Shown piece by piece: positions 35,309 to 45,191 of a stretch of 64,000 bases of DNA (position 1 is its first letter; every line of letters begins with the position of its first letter). The stretch is from JAEUHO01 sp046350655 (GTDB taxonomy: Bacteria > Planctomycetota > PLA2 > JAEUHO01). Below the pieces are notes generated by a model. The model did no database searches. It saw only the letters and a list, made by a program, of their open reading frames with translations, and was not told the origin of the DNA. The stretch covers positions 124,001-188,000 of the forward strand of contig JAXMAB010000007.1 in NCBI GenBank assembly GCA_046350655.1, read 5' to 3'. The position numbers and the translations under genes were made by a program.

Positions 35309-36028
35309 CTAGCCCCCGTCCCGCGCGACCTCGCCGGCGACGGGGGCGTCGCGGAGCCCGAGGTGCCGTTCGAGCTCCTGCTCGAGGAAGAGCGCGTCCT
35401 CGAGCGGCAACCCGACCGTCCGCAGCACCGGCACCCGCGCTCCGTCCTTCGTGAGGGCCGCGAGCGCGTACGTCGTCCGCGCGTCGCCGTCGCGGTCGAC
35501 CCGACGCGTGGCGGTCACGAACAGCTGCGCGATCGCGCCGGCGTCGAGCGTCGCGGCGCCGGGCCACGGCAACGGGCCGTGGCGCACGGTCAGGGCGTGC
35601 CCGCGCTCGGCCTCGACGACGGTGCGGTTCACGAACCCGCTCAGCGTGAAGTAGACGAGGCCGAGGCCGACCGTCACGTGCACGACGGGGAACAGCAGGA
35701 CGAACCACGGCACGCCGCTCCCGCGGACGACGAGCAGGAGGAAGAGGCCGATCGCGCCGTTCCACACGAAGCAGAACAGGAGGAGCACGAGGTACGCCGG
35801 CGAGTACCACCGCCGCGTGATGCGGACGCCCCCGCCGGTGTCCTCCACCGTGATCGCCCGCGGCCGTCCCGCGACGCCGCGCAGCGACGCGAGGCGCGCG
35901 GCCCCCTCGACCCGCGTGAACGCGCCGCAGAAGCGGCAGCGGAGCGCACCGCCGGCCCGGACGCCGTCGTCGGGGTCCAGCGGCGCCGCGCAGGCCTGGC
36001 ACGCGAGCTTCGTCGCGGGGGTGGGCAT
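35309..36028 (-). CDS. Zinc-ribbon membrane protein
   Basis: This 239-residue protein opens with a C-Q-A-C and C-R-F-C zinc ribbon. Two long hydrophobic segments follow (YLVLLLFCFVWNGAIGLFLLLVV; FVLLFPVVHVTVGLGLVYFTL), then a beta-rich domain ending L-E-Q-E-L-E-R-H-L-G-L. It shares its layout with the genes at 30878 and 31609. The ATG at 36028 is preferred over the GTG at 36034, because TAGGGT sits seven bases before the ATG and would overlap a GTG start. Confidence 0.7.
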   Translation of the reverse strand: MPTPATKLACQACAAPLDPDDGVRAGGALRCRFCGAFTRVEGAARLASLRGVAGRPRAITVEDTGGGVRITRRWYSPAYLVLLLFCFVWNGAIGLFLLLVVRGSGVPWFVLLFPVVHVTVGLGLVYFTLSGFVNRTVVEAERGHALTVRHGPLPWPGAATLDAGAIAQLFVTATRRVDRDGDARTTYALAALTKDGARVPVLRTVGLPLEDALFLEQELERHLGLRDAPVAGEVARDGG

Positions 36029-36035
36029 CGACACG

Positions 36036-36041
36036 ACCCTA
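36036..36041 (-). promoter_or_regulatory. TAnnnT -10 motif, leaderless type
   Basis: TAGGGT on the minus strand ends seven bases before the ATG at 36028 and decides that start over the GTG at 36034. Confidence 0.5.
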
Positions 36042-36051
36042 TCCGGCGCGG

Positions 36052-36110
36052 GGGACGCGAGGCCCGCTCCGCGACCGCGGGGGCTGGAACCGGCCGGGCC
36101 TCGCGGTCCC
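36052..36110. repeat. Inverted pair of dispersed 16-mers
   Basis: GGGACGCGAGGCCCG (36052-36066) and its exact-consensus inverse (36095-36110) are separated by 28 bases. The pair lies 30 bases downstream of the serpin stop, where it could act as a terminator hairpin, and just upstream of the zinc-ribbon gene promoter. Confidence 0.75.
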
Positions 36111-36140
36111 GGGGATCGCCGTCCGCCGTGCGGCGGGTCG

Positions 36141-37406
36141 TCAGCTCTTCGTCGGGTCGACGACGCGCCCCGCGAACAGGACCGCGCCGGTCGCGCGGTG
36201 GCGGATGAGGAAGAGGAACGGGTGATCGACGACGAACGGCGTGGGCGCGTCGGGGCGCATGGCGGAGCCGGCGCGCATCATGACGACGGTCGCGGCCGCG
36301 GCCTCGGTGCCGGCTTCGTCGACGGCGACGAACGCCTTGTGGAGGACGGTGCCGATGAAGAGGGGCTCCTCGGTGGTGATGCCCGTGAAGTCGGCGGCGT
36401 CGGCGGCGAAGGCGGCCCGGACGCCGAGGGTGCGGAGGAGGGAGGTCGCGTCGAGGGACGTGGTGAAGGAGAACTTCGGGAGCTCGAGCGCGACGCGGCG
36501 GTGCGCGAGGCTGGCGAGGGCGGCGTCGAGGCGGGCGGGCGTGAGGGCCTTCACGACGGCGTCGAGGCCGTCCTTGGCCTTCGGGAGGACGACGACCATC
36601 GAGGTCGCGCCGCCCTGGTACGGGAGCTCGACGAGCTGCGCGTCGTCGGTCTCGGCGAAGGCGAGGCCGCCGGTGCGGGCCATGAGGCGGGCGGTGACGA
36701 CGGTGCCCGGCGCGACGGTGAACGGCTTGTCCTGCGTGGCGCGCTCCTGGAACGGCTCGGCCCACTGCGCCTTGAAGTGGATGGCGTTCGCGAGGGCGAG
36801 GCGCGTGTCGGGGAGCGGGAGGCCCGGCGGGACGATGTCCTGGATGCGGTCCTTCGTCTTCGCGGCGACCCAGTCGTTGATGAGCTTGCGGGTCGCGGGG
36901 CCGTCCTTGAAGTCGACGTCGCGGAACTCGGCGGCGTAGTCGTCGCGGAGCGTCGCGCCGAAGGCCGGGGCGAAGGCCCAGCCGCGTTGCGCGAACAGGC
37001 CGTTGGCGACGGAGAGCGCGTAGGCCGGGGCCTGCGCGCGGGCGCCGTCCTTCCACTCGCTGACGAGCGGGACGGAGGCGAGCACCGCGACGAGCTCGTG
37101 GAAGGCGGCGGGCGCGTCGGCGGGGAGGTGGAGGGCGGCGTCGATCTCGGCGGCGGTGGCGCCCTTCGCGCCGGCGCGGGCCATGGCGACCGCGGTGGAG
37201 ATCGAGTAGGGCGAGAGGAAGGTGTTGCCACCGGACGCGGCGGCGGTGCGCAGCACGTCGGCGGTGAAGGCGTTGACGCCGGCGGCGGCGGCCTTGGCCG
37301 GCGCGCCGACCGTGGGCGGCTCCCCCTCCGCGGCGGCCGGGGACGGCGGCAGCGCGGCGGGCAGGACGGCGGCGAGCGCGATCGAGGCGGCGGCGAGGCG
37401 ACGCAT
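36141..37406 (-). CDS. Exported serpin
   Basis: This 421-residue serpin has a signal peptide (LAAASIALAAVLPAALPP). The fold landmarks are NTFLSPYSISTAVAM near the start, LANAIHFKAQWAEPF, ELPYQGG and FVVDHPFLFLIRH near the end. The reactive-loop hinge (about residue 364 on) reads EAGTEAAAATVV, matching the inhibitory consensus EEGTEAAAAT. It is therefore probably a working suicide inhibitor of serine or cysteine peptidases. The scissile bond should fall near M-M-R-A-G-S, which is inference. The ATG at 37406 follows GGGAGA. Confidence 0.93.
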   Translation of the reverse strand: MRRLAAASIALAAVLPAALPPSPAAAEGEPPTVGAPAKAAAAGVNAFTADVLRTAAASGGNTFLSPYSISTAVAMARAGAKGATAAEIDAALHLPADAPAAFHELVAVLASVPLVSEWKDGARAQAPAYALSVANGLFAQRGWAFAPAFGATLRDDYAAEFRDVDFKDGPATRKLINDWVAAKTKDRIQDIVPPGLPLPDTRLALANAIHFKAQWAEPFQERATQDKPFTVAPGTVVTARLMARTGGLAFAETDDAQLVELPYQGGATSMVVVLPKAKDGLDAVVKALTPARLDAALASLAHRRVALELPKFSFTTSLDATSLLRTLGVRAAFAADAADFTGITTEEPLFIGTVLHKAFVAVDEAGTEAAAATVVMMRAGSAMRPDAPTPFVVDHPFLFLIRHRATGAVLFAGRVVDPTKS

Positions 37407-37580
37407 GGGGATCTCCCGGGGGGGCGCCCCCCCATCCTCCCTTCGACCCGGCCGCCGCTCCCAAGTTCCTCCCACCGGGGGGGATCGTGGAACCAACGAC
37501 TCCGACCCCGTCGTTTCACGATTGCGGGTAAGACGAGGCCCGGCTCGCGCGTCATCGGGGTGAGCCCAGCGAGGGTGACG

Positions 37581-38186
37581 ATGACCGCCGAGGACCGGAC
37601 CGCCTGGCTACGAGGAGCACTCGACCAGTTCGAGCGCCCCCTGATCGCCTACGCGGCCCACCTCGTCGGCGACGTCCACGCGGCCCGCGACGTGGTGCAG
37701 GACGTGTTCCTGCGCCTGCTGCGGGCCTCGCGCGCCGACGTCGAACCCGTCCTCGCTCGCTGGCTCTACACCGTCACCCGACATCGGGCGGTGGACCACC
37801 TGCGACGCGGCAAGGTGGCGGCCAAGTCCAACGCGGACGCCCTCGACGGGCATCCCGCGCGCGGCGACGCCCCCACCGCCCCGGAGACGCTCGCCATGCG
37901 CGACGACGCCCGCCACGCCCTCGAAGCGCTCGGCCGCCTCTCCGCCGGTCACCAGGAGGTCCTCCGCCTGCGGCTCTCCCACGGCCTCTCCTACGCAGAC
38001 ATCGCGCAAGTCACGGGCCTCTCGGTCAGCCACGTCGGCGTCCGGATCCACGAGGGGATGAAGGCCCTGCGCGCCCGGCTCGCCGAGCCGGCGTCGCAGG
38101 CGCCGACGTCCGCCCCGCCGTCCGCCGCGCCATCCGTCGCCCCCGCCTCCACGCCCCGAGCGGCCTCCCACGGAGCCTCCCGATGA
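37581..38186 (+). CDS. ECF RNA polymerase sigma factor
   Basis: This 201-residue sigma-70 family factor has region 2 (AAHLVGDVHAARDVVQDVFLRLLRA ... WLYTVTRHRAVDHLRR) and region 4 (LGRLSAGHQEVLRLRLSHGLSYADIAQVTGLSVSHVGVRIHEGMKAL). A Pro/Ala/Ser tail of about 30 residues follows. It directs transcription of a regulon probably controlled by the next gene, whose ATG overlaps its stop (ATGA). Confidence 0.92.
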   Translation: MTAEDRTAWLRGALDQFERPLIAYAAHLVGDVHAARDVVQDVFLRLLRASRADVEPVLARWLYTVTRHRAVDHLRRGKVAAKSNADALDGHPARGDAPTAPETLAMRDDARHALEALGRLSAGHQEVLRLRLSHGLSYADIAQVTGLSVSHVGVRIHEGMKALRARLAEPASQAPTSAPPSAAPSVAPASTPRAASHGASR

Positions 38187-40639
38187 ACCGCCCCGCCCCC
38201 CACGCGACGCCGGCCCTGCTCCCCGACGACCCGCGGCTCACCGCCTACGCCCTCGACGCGCTCGACGCCGCCGACCGCGCCGCCGTCGAGGCCGCCCTGG
38301 CCGCCGACCCCGCGCTCCGCGCCCTCGTCGACGAGACCCGCGCCGCCGCCGCGACGCTCTCCGCGGCGCTCCCGCGCGACGGCGCCTCCCTCACCGCGCT
38401 CCAACGGCAGGCGATCCTCCTGCGGGGGACCGCGAGGCCCGCTCGCCTCCGTCGCTGGACGCCTTTCATGCTCGGCTCGAGCGCCGCCGCCGCGGTCCTC
38501 CTCGCGATCGGCCTGCGGGGGACGACGGTCGAGAGGCGGGTCGTCGGCTTCACGGCCCCGGCGCAATCCGATCTCGACCGCGCGAGGATCGCCCACGTGG
38601 TCGGCGCGAAGCCCAGGGCCCAGAGGGGGGCCACGCTGGAGGAAGTGCTCGCGGCCCGGGCGGAGGCCGCTCGCAACGTCCAACTCTCGTCGACCGACGC
38701 TGCGACGCCGGGATTGCCGGAGCAACTGGCAAGGGTGCAGCAGGACCTCGCCGACACGACGAAGAAACTGCAGGCCGAAGCGGCCTCGGCGCGCGTCGCG
38801 CTCGAGGCGGAGCGGGTCGGCAAGTTCACCGGCGACAACGAGAGCGCGAAGGCGAAGCACGACAAGGCGGCGGCGGGCGTCGACTCCTTCACCGCGTGGC
38901 GGGACGATATGGAGGCAACGCGAAACCTCGAGAACCGGGAGTTGGTCTGGCCCAGCCAGGAGTTCTGGGACCGGATTACCCGTGCGCGCGCCGCCGCCAA
39001 GATCGTCGCCGCGCGTGGCGCCTTCCCGGCCCGCGCCGGCAACGGCGCACCGGCCGGAGGCCCCGCCCCGGCCGGGCCGGTGGCGCACGACACCGTCGAG
39101 GAGTGCACCGACGTGTCCCCTTCGCGCACGCACTGGGAGAAGGTCGGCGACGGATGGGCCCTCGTGACCGAGCCCGAGAGTGCGGGCGGCGATGCGTACG
39201 TCCTGATCGAGGAGTCCCCCTTCCTCCGCGTCGCGGACGCGCGGCTCTCGACGTTCTCGATCGACGTGGACACCGCGTCGTACGCCAACGTGCGCCGGAT
39301 GCTGACCGCGGGCCAGCGGCCCCCGGCCGACGCCGTCCGCGTCGAAGAACTGCTCAACTACTTCCCCTACGAGTACCCCGCGCCGACCGGCACGGACCCG
39401 TTCGCGGTCCACCTCGAGGTCGCCGAGTGCCCGTGGGAGGTCACGCACCGCCTCGTCCGCGTCGGGATCCAGGGCCGCCCCCTCGAACGCAAGGCCCGGC
39501 CGCCCATGAACCTCGTGTTCCTCGTGGACGTCTCGGGGTCGATGAACGCGCCGAACAAGCTCCCGCTCGTGCAGGCGTCGCTGCGGATGCTGCTCGAGGA
39601 GCTCAACGAACGCGACTCCGTCGCCATCGTCGTCTACGCCGGCGCGTCGGGCCTCGCGTTGCCCCCCACGTGGTGCGAGCAGAAGGCCACGATCCAGCGC
39701 GTCATCGACGACCTGCGGCCCGGCGGCTCGACGAACGGCGCGGCCGGCATCGAGCTCGCGTACGAGATCGCGACGCAGCGGTTCGTGAAGGACGGCGTCA
39801 ACCGCGTCGTCCTCGCGACGGACGGCGACTTCAACGTCGGCGTGACGAGCCAGGAGGCGCTGCACGCGCTCATCACGGCGAAGGCGAAGTCGGGCGTGTT
39901 CCTCACGTGCCTCGGGTACGGCATGGGGAACCTCAAGGACGCGACCCTCGAGCTGCTGGCGGACAAGGGGAACGGCAACTACGGCTACATCGACTCGACC
40001 CGCGAGGCCCGCAAGGTGCTCGTGGACGAGGCCAGCGGCACGCTGGTGACGATCGCCAAGGACGTGAAGCTGCAGGTCGAGTTCAACCCGGCGACGGTCG
40101 CGTCGTACCGGCTCATCGGCTACGACAACCGTCGCCTCGCCGACCGCGACTTCGCCGACGACACGAAGGACGCGGGCGAGGTCGGGGCCGGGCACCGCGT
40201 GACAGCGCTGTACGAGGTCGTGCCCGTCGGGGCACCGGACGCGACCGCGGTCGCGCCGACGACGGAGGAGCCGCTGCGGTACGGCGCGAAGCCCGCGCCG
40301 GTCGCGGCGCCGGCCGGGCCCATGGCCCCGGAGAACGACCTCGGGAAGGAGCTGCTGACGGTGAAGGTGCGGTGGAAGGAGCCGGCGGGGACGGTCAGCA
40401 CGAAGCGGGAGTTCCCCCTGGTGGACGGGGGCGCTTCCTACGGCAAGGCGTCGCGCGACTTCAAGTTCGCGGCGTCGGTCGTCGGGTTCGGGATGAAGCT
40501 GCGCGGGTCGCCGTACGCCGCGAAGCTGACGTGGGACGCGGTGGCCGAGTGGGCCTCCGAGGGCCTGTCGTTCGACCCCGGCGCCTACCGCGCCGAGTTC
40601 GTCGACCTCGTCGCGAAGGCGAAGGCGCTCCCGCGATGA
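38183..40639 (+). CDS. Anti-sigma-like membrane protein with vWA and DUF3520 domains
   Basis: The 818-residue product begins like an anti-sigma factor (TAYALDALDAADRAAVEAALAADPALRALVDETR), without a zinc site. One membrane segment lies at about residues 95-112, then a helical, coiled-coil-prone region (about 165-230). A YfbK-type von Willebrand A domain carries the MIDAS D449-V-S-G-S, followed by a DUF3520-like C-terminal domain. It probably holds the ECF sigma factor at the membrane and senses an outside signal through the vWA domain. An exact dispersed 16-mer lies between the anti-sigma part and the membrane segment. The 38.5-39.0 kb part uses more A/T than its surroundings. Confidence 0.85.
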   Translation: MNRPAPHATPALLPDDPRLTAYALDALDAADRAAVEAALAADPALRALVDETRAAAATLSAALPRDGASLTALQRQAILLRGTARPARLRRWTPFMLGSSAAAAVLLAIGLRGTTVERRVVGFTAPAQSDLDRARIAHVVGAKPRAQRGATLEEVLAARAEAARNVQLSSTDAATPGLPEQLARVQQDLADTTKKLQAEAASARVALEAERVGKFTGDNESAKAKHDKAAAGVDSFTAWRDDMEATRNLENRELVWPSQEFWDRITRARAAAKIVAARGAFPARAGNGAPAGGPAPAGPVAHDTVEECTDVSPSRTHWEKVGDGWALVTEPESAGGDAYVLIEESPFLRVADARLSTFSIDVDTASYANVRRMLTAGQRPPADAVRVEELLNYFPYEYPAPTGTDPFAVHLEVAECPWEVTHRLVRVGIQGRPLERKARPPMNLVFLVDVSGSMNAPNKLPLVQASLRMLLEELNERDSVAIVVYAGASGLALPPTWCEQKATIQRVIDDLRPGGSTNGAAGIELAYEIATQRFVKDGVNRVVLATDGDFNVGVTSQEALHALITAKAKSGVFLTCLGYGMGNLKDATLELLADKGNGNYGYIDSTREARKVLVDEASGTLVTIAKDVKLQVEFNPATVASYRLIGYDNRRLADRDFADDTKDAGEVGAGHRVTALYEVVPVGAPDATAVAPTTEEPLRYGAKPAPVAAPAGPMAPENDLGKELLTVKVRWKEPAGTVSTKREFPLVDGGASYGKASRDFKFAASVVGFGMKLRGSPYAAKLTWDAVAEWASEGLSFDPGAYRAEFVDLVAKAKALPR
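38426..38441 (+). repeat. Dispersed 16-mer inside the vWA protein gene
   Basis: This exact copy is read as R-G-T-A-R-P-A just before the membrane segment (about residues 82-87). Confidence 0.8.
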
Positions 40640-40655
40640 CGCGTCGGGAGGCGGG

Positions 40656-40982
40656 TCAGTACGTGGGGATCGAGGGATCGACGGACGCGGACCACGCGTC
40701 GATGCCGCCCTCGATCGAGGCCACGCGCGGGTAGCCCTGCCGCGACAGGAAGACCGCGACCTGCAGGCTGCGCACGCCGGAGTGGCAGAGCACGAGCACG
40801 TCGCGGGCGCGGTCGATCTCGGGCAGCCGGCCCGGGATCTCGCGCATGGGGATGTCGAGCGAGCCCGCAACCTTCGCGATCGCGAGCTCCTCCGGCTGAC
40901 GGCAGTCGAGGAGGAGGACGTCGTTCGGCGAGGAGGCGAGGAGGTCCGCCGCCTCGCGGGCGGTGATCGTGCGGAAGGCCAT
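40656..40982 (-). CDS. Single-domain rhodanese
   Basis: This 108-residue sulfurtransferase has one rhodanese domain: VLLLDCRQPEELAIAKVAGSLDIPM and the active loop C66-HSGVRS. It moves sulfane sulfur to an acceptor thiol; the partner is unknown. It is a convergent singleton between the vWA operon and nadA. It has no signal peptide. Confidence 0.93.
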   Translation of the reverse strand: MAFRTITAREAADLLASSPNDVLLLDCRQPEELAIAKVAGSLDIPMREIPGRLPEIDRARDVLVLCHSGVRSLQVAVFLSRQGYPRVASIEGGIDAWSASVDPSIPTY

Positions 40983-41097
40983 CCCCCATGGGTACCCGGG
41001 GCCCCGGGACGAGGGAAGCCCGGCCCGCCCTCCCGGCGGCGATCACCCCCCGGCGACGCCCCCCCGGCGAGCCCGGCCCCTCGGCCCGGTCGGGTGG

Positions 41098-41103
41098 TAG
41101 CGT
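41098..41103 (+). promoter_or_regulatory. TAnnnT -10 motif, leaderless type
   Basis: TAGCGT ends seven bases before the nadA ATG at 41111 and favours that start over an upstream in-frame ATG at 40988. Confidence 0.5.
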
Positions 41104-41110
41104 GCCCCCC

Positions 41111-42109
<999 letters not shown>

Positions 42110-42110
42110 C

Positions 42111-42126
42111 GGGACCGCGAGGCCCG
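42111..42126 (+). repeat. Dispersed 16-mer, exact copy
   Basis: This exact copy begins two bases after the nadA stop codon. Confidence 0.8.
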
Positions 42127-42226
42127 CCGGCCTCCAGGGGACCCTTCCACGGCCACCCGCCGCGCGCCGTCGTGCCGCGGCCGCAGGACGACACCGCAGG
42201 ACCGCTCGCGAACGGAGACGACGACG

Positions 42227-45184
42227 ATGCGCAAGCTGACGCCCTTGATCCTCCTCGTGGCCCTCGTGGCCGCCGGGTTCCTCGCCTGGCAGCAGGGCTG
42301 GTTCGTCGGCGGCGGCGCCGAGGGCGGCGACGGCGTCGCCGCGGCGGACGCGCCGACCGGCGTCCCCGGGGCCACCGACCTTGCGGCCGGCGGCCGCCGC
42401 GCCGCGGGCCCCGAGAAGGACCCGCCGTCGTACGAGGGCGACCCCGTCGGCCGCGTCGACCTCGGCCGCGGCAAGGCGTCGCTCAAGGGCCGCGTGATGG
42501 ACGCCGAGGGCCCGGTGCGGTTCGCGCGCGTGTCCCCCGTGCTGCCGCCGCCGTCCACGGCCTCCGTGCGCACGCGCAAGGACGGGACGTTCGAGGTCAC
42601 GGGCCTGCCCGCGGGCGAGCTCGACCTCCGCGTCGGCGCGCCGGAGCACGTGTCGCGCACCGTCCCCGTGCCCGGCCTCCTCGACGGCCTCGAGAAGGAC
42701 CTCGGCGACGTCGTCCTCGCGCGGCGCCCGCCGATGAGCGACGGGCTCTCGGTCAAGGTGATCGACGAGGCCGGCCGGCCCATCGCCGGCGCCAAGGTGA
42801 AGGCCAGCACGCTGCCGTGGGGCCTCCTCGTCACCATGGGCGCCCGCGCCGGCATGCCGGACGTCATCAGCCACGAGGCGACCACCGACGACCTCGGCTT
42901 CGCGCGCATCGTCCCGATGGCGCCCGAGCGCTACGACGTCGTGGCGCGGGCCCCCGACTTCACGCTCGACGGCGTCGGCAACGTCGTCGTCGCGGCCGGG
43001 CGCGTCGAGCGCGTGACGATCACGCTGAAGCGCGCGCTGACGATCGAGGGCACCGTGGTGGACGCCGACAAGGCCCCCGTCGCGGGCGCCTACGTCTCGT
43101 GCCTCGCGATCCCCACCTTCCGCTCCTACGAGCTCGTCGAGACCGACGCGTCGGGGCACTTCACGCTGACCGGCCTCGCGGCCGGCACCTACATGATCCT
43201 CGGCGGCCGCGACGACCGCGGCGAGGGCATGACCCCCAACGTGAAGGCCGGCGAGCGCGCGGCGCGCATCCAGCTCGGCGGCGCCGGCGCCATCCGCGGC
43301 CGCGTGCTCGAGGCCGACGGCAAGCCCGCGGTGAAGTTCTCGGTGCGGCCGTACACGGGCGACTGGTTCCGCTACAACTACAGCCGCCAGTTCGCGTTCG
43401 AGGACCCCGAGGGCCGGTTCGTCCTGCCCATCGCGCCCGGCGCCTACTCCCTCGACGTCCGCAGCGAGTCCGGCTCGTTCACCACGTCGAAGGCGGTCAC
43501 CGTGGTGAAGGGCGAGAACGCCGAGACCGAGATCAAGCTGCCCCCCGCGGGCGTGGTCACGGGCGTGGTCACCGACCCCGACGGCGCGCACCTCTCCGGC
43601 GCCGAGGTGTTCGTCAAGCGCGGCGGGTTCCCCCCCGAGCCCGTCCGCGAGCAGTACGCGCGCGCCGACGCCGACGGCCGCTTCACGGTGAAGGGCCTCG
43701 CGATCGAGCAGGTGAAGCTGCACGTCCGCCACGCCGGCTTCGCGACGACCGAGTTCGCGACGACGGCCGCCCCCGCCGACCAGGCGAAGGAGGTCACGAT
43801 CCGCATGGGCCGCGGCGCGCGCGTCCTCGGCCACGTGCAGACGAAGGACGGCCGGCCGGTCGAGGGCACCCAGGTCAACCTCGCCCAGGGCTTCGACTTC
43901 TTCAGCGCCAAGACCGCGTTCACGGACGCGACCGGCGCGTTCGTGTTCGCGGCGGTCGCCGCGGGCAAGTACCAGCTCTCCACGGGCCGCTTCGAGAACG
44001 GCGCGTCCGGCCAGCGCAAGGAGGCCAACGTCCCCGCCGAAGGCGACGTCGTCGTCGACTTCCTGGCCCAGGACGACCCCACCGGCACCGGGAGCGTGAC
44101 GGGCAAGGTCACCGTCGCCGGCAAGCCGGTGGCGAAGGCCGTCGTGAACGCGCTCGACGACCGCGGCGGCGACGCCGGCGCCAGCACGGAGACCGCCGCC
44201 GACGGGACGTTCACGCTCGCGGGCCTGCGCCCGGGCCGCGTCCAGGTGTGGGTCCAGACCCCCGACGGCATGACGGACAGCGAGAGCGTCACGGTCGCCG
44301 ACGGCGGCGGCGCGGCCGCGGTGAAGTTCGAGTTCGGCAGCGCGTCGATCCGCGCGACGCTCGTCGGCGCCGACGGCAAGACGCTCGTCACCGGCGCGTG
44401 GGTCGTCGTCGAGAAGGCCGAGAAGCGCGAGGGCGGGAGCGGCTGGGAGGGCGTCAAGGCCCAGGTGAACTCCGACGAGCACGGCGTCGTCGTCGCGGCG
44501 GGGCTCGACCCCGCGACCTACCGGCTCCGCATCGTCGGCTCGGGCTACGCGGCGAAGGTCACCGACCCGTTCCCGGTCGGCGACGGCGAGACCCGCGACC
44601 TCGGGACGGTGCGCCTCGCCGCGGGCGGCGGGGTCACCGGCAAGGTCACGAGCTCGAGCGGGGCGCCCCTCGAGGGCATCGGCGTCTCCGTGCGCAACGA
44701 GCGCGGCGAGAGCGTCTTCCTGTTCAACATCGCGAGCACCGGCTCCAACGGGCGGTACGAGCTCCAGGGCATCGAGTTCGGGACGTACCGCCTGCGGTTC
44801 GAGGGCAAGGGCTACGCGCCGGTCGAGCAGGAGGTGACCGTCGGCGCCCAGGGGGCCGTCGCGGACGCGGTGATGCTCTCCGGCGGCGAGCTCGTCGCGC
44901 GCGTCGAGGACGAACGCGGCCAGCCGGTCGCCGACGCGCGCATCGTGCTCTTCGACGGGACGGGCAAGCGCCTCGAGCGCACCCTCTCGATCGTGAACCT
45001 CTTCGAGGCCGACGCCACGCGGACGAAGGCCTCGGGCACGGCCACGATCCCCGACCTCGCGCCGGGCCGCTACCGCGCGACGGTCGAGAAGGACGGCGCC
45101 GTCGCCGCCGGCGACCCGATCGGGTTCACCGTCGAGGCCGGCGGCCGCGCCGACGTCACGCTGGTGCTCAAGCCGGCGCCCTGA
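42227..45184 (+). CDS. Membrane-anchored carboxypeptidase-regulatory-like repeat protein
   Basis: This 985-residue protein has an N-terminal anchor or signal (LILLVALVAAGFLAWQQGWF). About nine regulatory-like beta-sandwich repeats follow, with patterns such as G-x-V-x-D-x-D-G-A-x-x-x-G-A-x-V, T-D-A-S-G-H-F-T-L-T-G-L-A-A-G-T-Y and D-A-D-G-R-F-T-V-K-G-L. It has no catalytic domain. It is a smaller relative of the 1425-residue protein and probably also faces the envelope. GGAGACGACGACG precedes the ATG. Confidence 0.8.
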   Translation: MRKLTPLILLVALVAAGFLAWQQGWFVGGGAEGGDGVAAADAPTGVPGATDLAAGGRRAAGPEKDPPSYEGDPVGRVDLGRGKASLKGRVMDAEGPVRFARVSPVLPPPSTASVRTRKDGTFEVTGLPAGELDLRVGAPEHVSRTVPVPGLLDGLEKDLGDVVLARRPPMSDGLSVKVIDEAGRPIAGAKVKASTLPWGLLVTMGARAGMPDVISHEATTDDLGFARIVPMAPERYDVVARAPDFTLDGVGNVVVAAGRVERVTITLKRALTIEGTVVDADKAPVAGAYVSCLAIPTFRSYELVETDASGHFTLTGLAAGTYMILGGRDDRGEGMTPNVKAGERAARIQLGGAGAIRGRVLEADGKPAVKFSVRPYTGDWFRYNYSRQFAFEDPEGRFVLPIAPGAYSLDVRSESGSFTTSKAVTVVKGENAETEIKLPPAGVVTGVVTDPDGAHLSGAEVFVKRGGFPPEPVREQYARADADGRFTVKGLAIEQVKLHVRHAGFATTEFATTAAPADQAKEVTIRMGRGARVLGHVQTKDGRPVEGTQVNLAQGFDFFSAKTAFTDATGAFVFAAVAAGKYQLSTGRFENGASGQRKEANVPAEGDVVVDFLAQDDPTGTGSVTGKVTVAGKPVAKAVVNALDDRGGDAGASTETAADGTFTLAGLRPGRVQVWVQTPDGMTDSESVTVADGGGAAAVKFEFGSASIRATLVGADGKTLVTGAWVVVEKAEKREGGSGWEGVKAQVNSDEHGVVVAAGLDPATYRLRIVGSGYAAKVTDPFPVGDGETRDLGTVRLAAGGGVTGKVTSSSGAPLEGIGVSVRNERGESVFLFNIASTGSNGRYELQGIEFGTYRLRFEGKGYAPVEQEVTVGAQGAVADAVMLSGGELVARVEDERGQPVADARIVLFDGTGKRLERTLSIVNLFEADATRTKASGTATIPDLAPGRYRATVEKDGAVAAGDPIGFTVEAGGRADVTLVLKPAP

Positions 45185-45191
45185 CGCCGCG

